DNA from: Bradyrhizobium sp. SZCCT0148
GTDB lineage: Bacteria > Pseudomonadota > Alphaproteobacteria > Rhizobiales > Xanthobacteraceae
Direction of reading: 5' to 3'
DNA length: 64,000 bases
Assembly (NCBI RefSeq): GCF_018129985.1
Contig: NZ_JAFCKT010000018.1
Span: forward strand, 1 to 64,000
Positions 60,462-64,000 of this stretch are shown in pieces. Every line of letters starts with the position of its first letter. Position 1 is the first letter of the stretch. The notes under the pieces were generated by a model. The model was given only the letters and a program-made list of their open reading frames with translations, was not told the DNA's origin and did not search any database. A program made the translations under genes and the position numbers.

Positions 60462-61304
60462 CTACCGCAGTCTCCTAGAGGCGGTGATCCGCTCCGGATG
60501 ACTGAAGATCTCGAATGCGTCTCCCCGAGCGATACCGACGAGCGCGATACCACTCGCCTCAGCTGTTCGTATGGCGAGTGCGGTCGGCGCCGACATGCCG
60601 ACGACAAGTCCCGCGCCGATCGCTGCCGTCTTCTGCACCATCTCGACCGATATCCGGCTCGTGAGGATGATGGCGCCAGCGCACCCGGCCAGTCCCTCGA
60701 CGGCGAGTGCGCCGGCGAGCTTGTCGAGCGCGTTGTGGCGACCCACGTCCTCGCGAACCATCATGGATTTGCTGCCCGGTTGAAAGAAACCTGCCGCATG
60801 GGTGGCGTGGGTCTCGTGATTGAGAATCTGCGACTCCGTGAGAGCGGCAATCGCCATGCCGATCTGTTCGGGCGAAAGGCAGGCCGGGTGCTCGACGGGT
60901 CGAACGATCCGGCCGGCCTCGCGCAAACTGTCGATGCCGCACAGCCCGCAGCCGGTCGGCCCCACCAGCAGCCGCCGTCGCTCCTTCAGCCGCCGACCGG
61001 CGTCCGGTCGCAGCCATAGCCGAAGTTCGATGCCGTCGGGACCCGGGACGACGGTGAGTTCCTCGATCTCGCCGATGTCACCAATGATTCCCTCCGTGAG
61101 GCTGAAGCCACGGGCCAGGTCAGGCAGATTGGCAGGAGTCGCCATCAGCACTGCGGCGGTGGTGCCATCATAGACGAGTGCGACGGGGCATTCCTCTGCC
61201 ACCATGCGCGCATCCTGCGCGCCGCTCGACGTGAGCCGAGGCATCGCGACCGAGGCGGGAGGGGCGGATGCGCTATCGCATACGTCGAGTTGATTGCCAT
61301 GCAT
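60462..61304 (-). CDS. fdhD: Formate dehydrogenase accessory sulfurtransferase FdhD
   Basis: A 280-residue FdhD. The functional Cys pair is in GPTGCGLCGIDSL, and MVREDVGRHNALDKLAGAL, ILTSRISVEMVQK and GMSAPTALAI are family hallmarks. It passes sulphur from IscS to the molybdenum cofactor of formate dehydrogenases, which is essential for their activity. Divergent from the YdeP-type dehydrogenase gene (128-nt gap), its likely client. Confidence 0.95.
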   Translation of the reverse strand: MHGNQLDVCDSASAPPASVAMPRLTSSGAQDARMVAEECPVALVYDGTTAAVLMATPANLPDLARGFSLTEGIIGDIGEIEELTVVPGPDGIELRLWLRPDAGRRLKERRRLLVGPTGCGLCGIDSLREAGRIVRPVEHPACLSPEQIGMAIAALTESQILNHETHATHAAGFFQPGSKSMMVREDVGRHNALDKLAGALAVEGLAGCAGAIILTSRISVEMVQKTAAIGAGLVVGMSAPTALAIRTAEASGIALVGIARGDAFEIFSHPERITASRRLR

Positions 61305-61432
61305 GGATTGCGTTCCAGGAACGAGTCATGACGCGCGAGCCGAGGCAAGGTTCCGAATGCTTTGGAACTTGCGATGGCCTCGGGTTTTGGGTGCAGGCGC
61401 TGGGTGTGTGGTCTGCGATCGAAGGATGCGTC

Positions 61433-63754
61433 ATGCGGCAAAAGGCAAAAGTCGAGACCTATGATTCTCCCGCCGGTGGCTGGGGCTCTCTCAGTGCCGT
61501 GGCTCAAATCCTGACGCAGGAGGAGGTCGCGATCCTCGGCAGCGAGATGCTGCTCAAGCAGAACAAGCCCGGCGGATTCATGTGCGTGAGCTGTTCCTGG
61601 GCCAAGCCGGCCAAGCCGCGGCCGTTCGAGTTCTGCGAGAACGGCGCCAAGGCGACCGCCTGGGAAGTCACCAACAAGACCGTGACGCCGGAATTCTTTG
61701 CGCAACATACATTGGCTGAGCTGCGAACCTGGTCGGATCATCAGTTGGAGGAGAAGGGACGCCTGACCACGCCGATGCGCTACGACAGCGCCAGCGACAA
61801 ATACATGCCCGTCGCCTGGGAAGAGGCTTTCCGTGACATCGGCGCCGAGCTGAACCGGCTCGATCCCCGCTCGGTCGTCATGTACACGTCCGGCCGTGCG
61901 TCGCTCGAAACCAGCTATATGTACCAGTTGTTCGGCCGCATGTACGGGACCAACAATTTTCCCGACAGTTCGAACATGTGCCACGAGAGCACGTCGGTGG
62001 CATTGCCGGAGGTGATCGGAGTTCCTGTCGGCACGGTCAGGCTGGAGGATTTCGACGTCACCGATTGCATCTTCTTTTTCGGGCACAACACCACCACGAA
62101 TGCACCGCGCATGCTGCATCCCTTGCAGGAGGCGGCACAGCGCGGGGTGCCGATCATTACATTCAATCCGTTGCGCGAGCGTGGCCTGGAGCGCTTCGTC
62201 AACCCGCAAAATCCGGTGCAGATGCTTGCCGGCGGCACGCGCATCAGCTCGCAATATTATCAGGTGCGGGTCGGCGGCGATGCGGCCGCCATCACCGGGA
62301 TCTGCAAATGGGTGATCGAGGCCGACGACCTCGCCCGCGACAACGGAGCAGCGCGTATCGTCGATGTCGCGTTCATTGAAGACCACACAGCGGGCTTCGA
62401 GGAATTCGCTGCCTTTTGCCGGGCGCAGGATTGGGTTGAGATCGAGCGGGCGTCGGGTCTCACCCGGATAGCCCTGCGCGAGGCCGCAAATAGCTACATG
62501 GACGCCAACGCCGTGATCGCCAATTACGGCATGGGTATCACCCAGCACAAGCACGGCGTCGAGACGGCGAAGATGATCGTCAACCTGCTGCTCCTCCGCG
62601 GCAATATCGGCAAGCCCGGCGCGGGGATTTCGCCGATCCGCGGCCACTCCAACGTCCAGGGCCAGCGCACCGTCGGCATCTCCGAGAAGACCAAGCTGGT
62701 GCCGCTCGACAAGCTCGCCGAGCTCTATGATTTCGAACCGCCGCGGTGGGAAGGGCTGTCCACCGTCGATGCCTGCGATGGTATTCTGAAAGGCAGCATT
62801 CGCGGCTTCGTTGGGCTCGGTGGCAATTTTCTGCGCGCCGTCCCGGAGCGGTCATTGATGGAGCCCGCATGGTCCGGGCTTCGCTTGTCCGTGCAGATCG
62901 CGACCAAGCTGAACCGCACGCACCTCGTGCCGGGCGAGGTGACTTATCTCCTGCCGTGCCTCGGCCGGATCGAGATCGACCGGCAGGACAGCGGCGAGCA
63001 AGCGGTGTCGATGGAGGATTCGACGGCCTGCATCCACGGCTCTCGCGGTCAGCGCAAGCCCGTCGCCGAACATCTTCTGTCCGAGCCGGCGATCGTCGCC
63101 GCGCTGGCCAAGGCGACCTTGAAGCCCAATCCGAAGCTCGATTGGGACGCATGGGTCGGCGATTATTCGAAAGTCCGGGACGCGATCGAGCGTACCTATC
63201 CCGACCAGTTCAAGGACTTCAACAAGCGCATGTTCGAGCCCGGCGGCTTTCCGCGGCCGCTGGCGGCCCGCGAGCGGAAGTGGAAGACGCCGAACGGCAA
63301 GGCCAACTTCACCGTTCCAAAGTCGGCCTTTGCGCCGCCCCCGGAGGGTGACGGAATCTACGAACTGATGACGATGCGCGCCGACGGACAGTTCAATACG
63401 ACGATCTACAGCGAAGACGACCGCTTCCGCGGAATCACGGGCGGCCGCTATGTCGTCTTCATGAACCCTGTCGACATGGAGGATGACGGCCTGACATCGG
63501 GAGATACCGTCACACTGGTGACAGAGGCGGGGGATGGCGTCGAGCGCAGCTTGAGCGAACTTCAGGTCGTCCCCTATGGCATCCCGCGCAGGAGCATTGC
63601 GGGTTATTTTCCGGAGTGCAACGTGCTGATGCCGCTTTGGCACTATGCGGAGGGCAGCAAGGTTCCGGCGGCCAAATCCATTCCGGTGCGCCTGTCTAAG
63701 GACACCCTTCCCGAAATGGTCGAGACCGGAGAAGCGTCGATTTCGGCGTCGTGA
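61433..63754 (+). CDS. FdhF/YdeP-family molybdopterin oxidoreductase
   Basis: A 773-residue Mo-bisPGD enzyme of the FdhF/YdeP group. ATG 61433 has AAGGA upstream; the extension to 61268 is not conserved-looking. Only three N-terminal Cys (C51, C54, C68 in FMCVSCSWAKP ... FEFCENG) are seen rather than the usual four-Cys 4Fe-4S set. The likely Mo ligand is Cys183 in SSNMCHESTS. Cofactor loops FFGHNTTTNAPRM and KPGAGISPIRGHSNVQG are clear, and the C-terminal molydop-binding domain is complete (YVVFMNPVDMEDDGL). Cytoplasmic. With fdhD beside it, formate oxidation is plausible, but YdeP-type proteins can have other roles such as acid resistance. Confidence 0.9.
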   Translation: MRQKAKVETYDSPAGGWGSLSAVAQILTQEEVAILGSEMLLKQNKPGGFMCVSCSWAKPAKPRPFEFCENGAKATAWEVTNKTVTPEFFAQHTLAELRTWSDHQLEEKGRLTTPMRYDSASDKYMPVAWEEAFRDIGAELNRLDPRSVVMYTSGRASLETSYMYQLFGRMYGTNNFPDSSNMCHESTSVALPEVIGVPVGTVRLEDFDVTDCIFFFGHNTTTNAPRMLHPLQEAAQRGVPIITFNPLRERGLERFVNPQNPVQMLAGGTRISSQYYQVRVGGDAAAITGICKWVIEADDLARDNGAARIVDVAFIEDHTAGFEEFAAFCRAQDWVEIERASGLTRIALREAANSYMDANAVIANYGMGITQHKHGVETAKMIVNLLLLRGNIGKPGAGISPIRGHSNVQGQRTVGISEKTKLVPLDKLAELYDFEPPRWEGLSTVDACDGILKGSIRGFVGLGGNFLRAVPERSLMEPAWSGLRLSVQIATKLNRTHLVPGEVTYLLPCLGRIEIDRQDSGEQAVSMEDSTACIHGSRGQRKPVAEHLLSEPAIVAALAKATLKPNPKLDWDAWVGDYSKVRDAIERTYPDQFKDFNKRMFEPGGFPRPLAARERKWKTPNGKANFTVPKSAFAPPPEGDGIYELMTMRADGQFNTTIYSEDDRFRGITGGRYVVFMNPVDMEDDGLTSGDTVTLVTEAGDGVERSLSELQVVPYGIPRRSIAGYFPECNVLMPLWHYAEGSKVPAAKSIPVRLSKDTLPEMVETGEASISAS

Positions 63755-63794
63755 CACGTCATCGGGTGACGCAAGCGATCAGGACCGGAGCACA

Positions 63795-64000
63795 ATGAGA
63801 GACAGCGCCTCGGAAATTGCCGAAATCAGGGACGCCGTTCACGTCTGCATCGACATGCAGAACATCTTCGCCCCTGGTGGATTGTGGGCGACGCCCTGGA
63901 TGGAGCGTGTCCTGCCGACGATCATCTCGATCGTCGGGCGATGCCAGGCGAGAACGATTTTCACACGTTTCGTCACGCCGGAGAACCCCGAGGATCGGCC
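63795..64000 (+). CDS. Isochorismatase-family cysteine hydrolase (partial)
   Basis: The first 68 residues of a gene that runs off the window. AVHVCIDMQNIFAPGGLWATP contains the catalytic Asp (DMQN) of isochorismatase-like hydrolases, followed by a helix and TIFTRFVTPENP, the usual second strand. The catalytic Lys and Cys lie beyond the end. It begins 40 nt after the dehydrogenase stop, so the two are probably co-transcribed. Substrate unknown. Confidence 0.8.
   Translation, partial: MRDSASEIAEIRDAVHVCIDMQNIFAPGGLWATPWMERVLPTIISIVGRCQARTIFTRFVTPENPEDR

Noticed and set aside
59987..60607. A 206-codon minus-strand frame through tRNA-Leu
   Set aside because: The part over the tRNA gives GGTRTPT and RVYQFRH, a well-known spurious translation of antisense tRNA-Leu; the remainder has no recognisable domain.

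Overview
The window looks like chromosomal DNA of an alphaproteobacterium of the Bradyrhizobium/Rhodopseudomonas type. The evidence is high GC, dense genes with ATGA overlaps, long imperfect palindromic repeats between genes, many orphan periplasmic binding proteins, CaiB-type CoA transferases, hybrid PAS kinases, and small secreted proteins of Bradyrhizobium character. The genus is inferred from style and remembered family resemblance, not from a search. I see no prophage, insertion sequence, CRISPR array or rRNA operon.

Layout. 0-4 kb: a split MacAB-like export operon (adaptor, ATPase, permease) ending in a stand-alone LuxR-type HTH gene. 4.5-7.5 kb: a FixJ/NarL response regulator, then five small secreted proteins, at least four with curlin-type Q-x-G-x-x-N repeats, behind a leader with a large inverted repeat. 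7.5-12.4 kb: small secreted proteins, a GNAT enzyme, an atypical SDR, an outer-membrane barrel, and an ArsR-SRPBCC pair with a compact operator/promoter. 12.5-16.9 kb: IclR, CoA transferase, Bug-type and Leu/Ile/Val-type binding proteins in one operon. 17-20 kb: a membrane protein, a tiny secreted protein and a DUF1254 protein. 20-28 kb: an aromatic-type catabolic cluster (FAD monooxygenase, FAH hydrolase, frameshifted binding protein; divergently another binding protein and a P450; a second IclR; an extradiol dioxygenase). 28-31 kb: a NarX/UhpB-type kinase with its regulator, and a DUF3280-like secreted protein. 31-37 kb: a sugar-acid cluster (idonate and gluconate dehydrogenase types, enolase-superfamily dehydratase, GntR, MFS). 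37-44 kb: an NtrB/NtrC-type pair facing a sigma-54 promoter that appears to drive two paralogous duplicated-domain proteins, an MFS carrier and an ArsB-like permease. 44-54 kb: EamA carrier, two orphan hybrid kinases, a zinc peptidase, the biotin subunit of an acyl-CoA carboxylase, oxaloacetate decarboxylase-like protein and acylphosphatase. 53.7-58.6 kb: GbsR-DUF4166-SDR operon, LysR, tautomerase, DnaB-C-like ATPase. 58.8-64 kb: LipB, FliN-like protein, tRNA-Leu(GAG), FdhD, a YdeP-type formate dehydrogenase and a truncated isochorismatase-family gene.

How the parts fit. The clearest candidates for undescribed biology are the sigma-54/NtrC-controlled operon of four-fold repeated beta-rich domains with two transporters (36.9-44.1 kb) and the five-gene curlin-repeat cluster without visible curli export genes (5.3-7.5 kb). 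A 17-bp palindrome, TGTCC-N7-GGACA, recurs with at most one mismatch at both IclR loci and between the divergent catabolic operons, which suggests a shared small regulon. Two regulators (ArsR, GbsR) appear to be made from leaderless transcripts with palindromic operators lying over the start codon.
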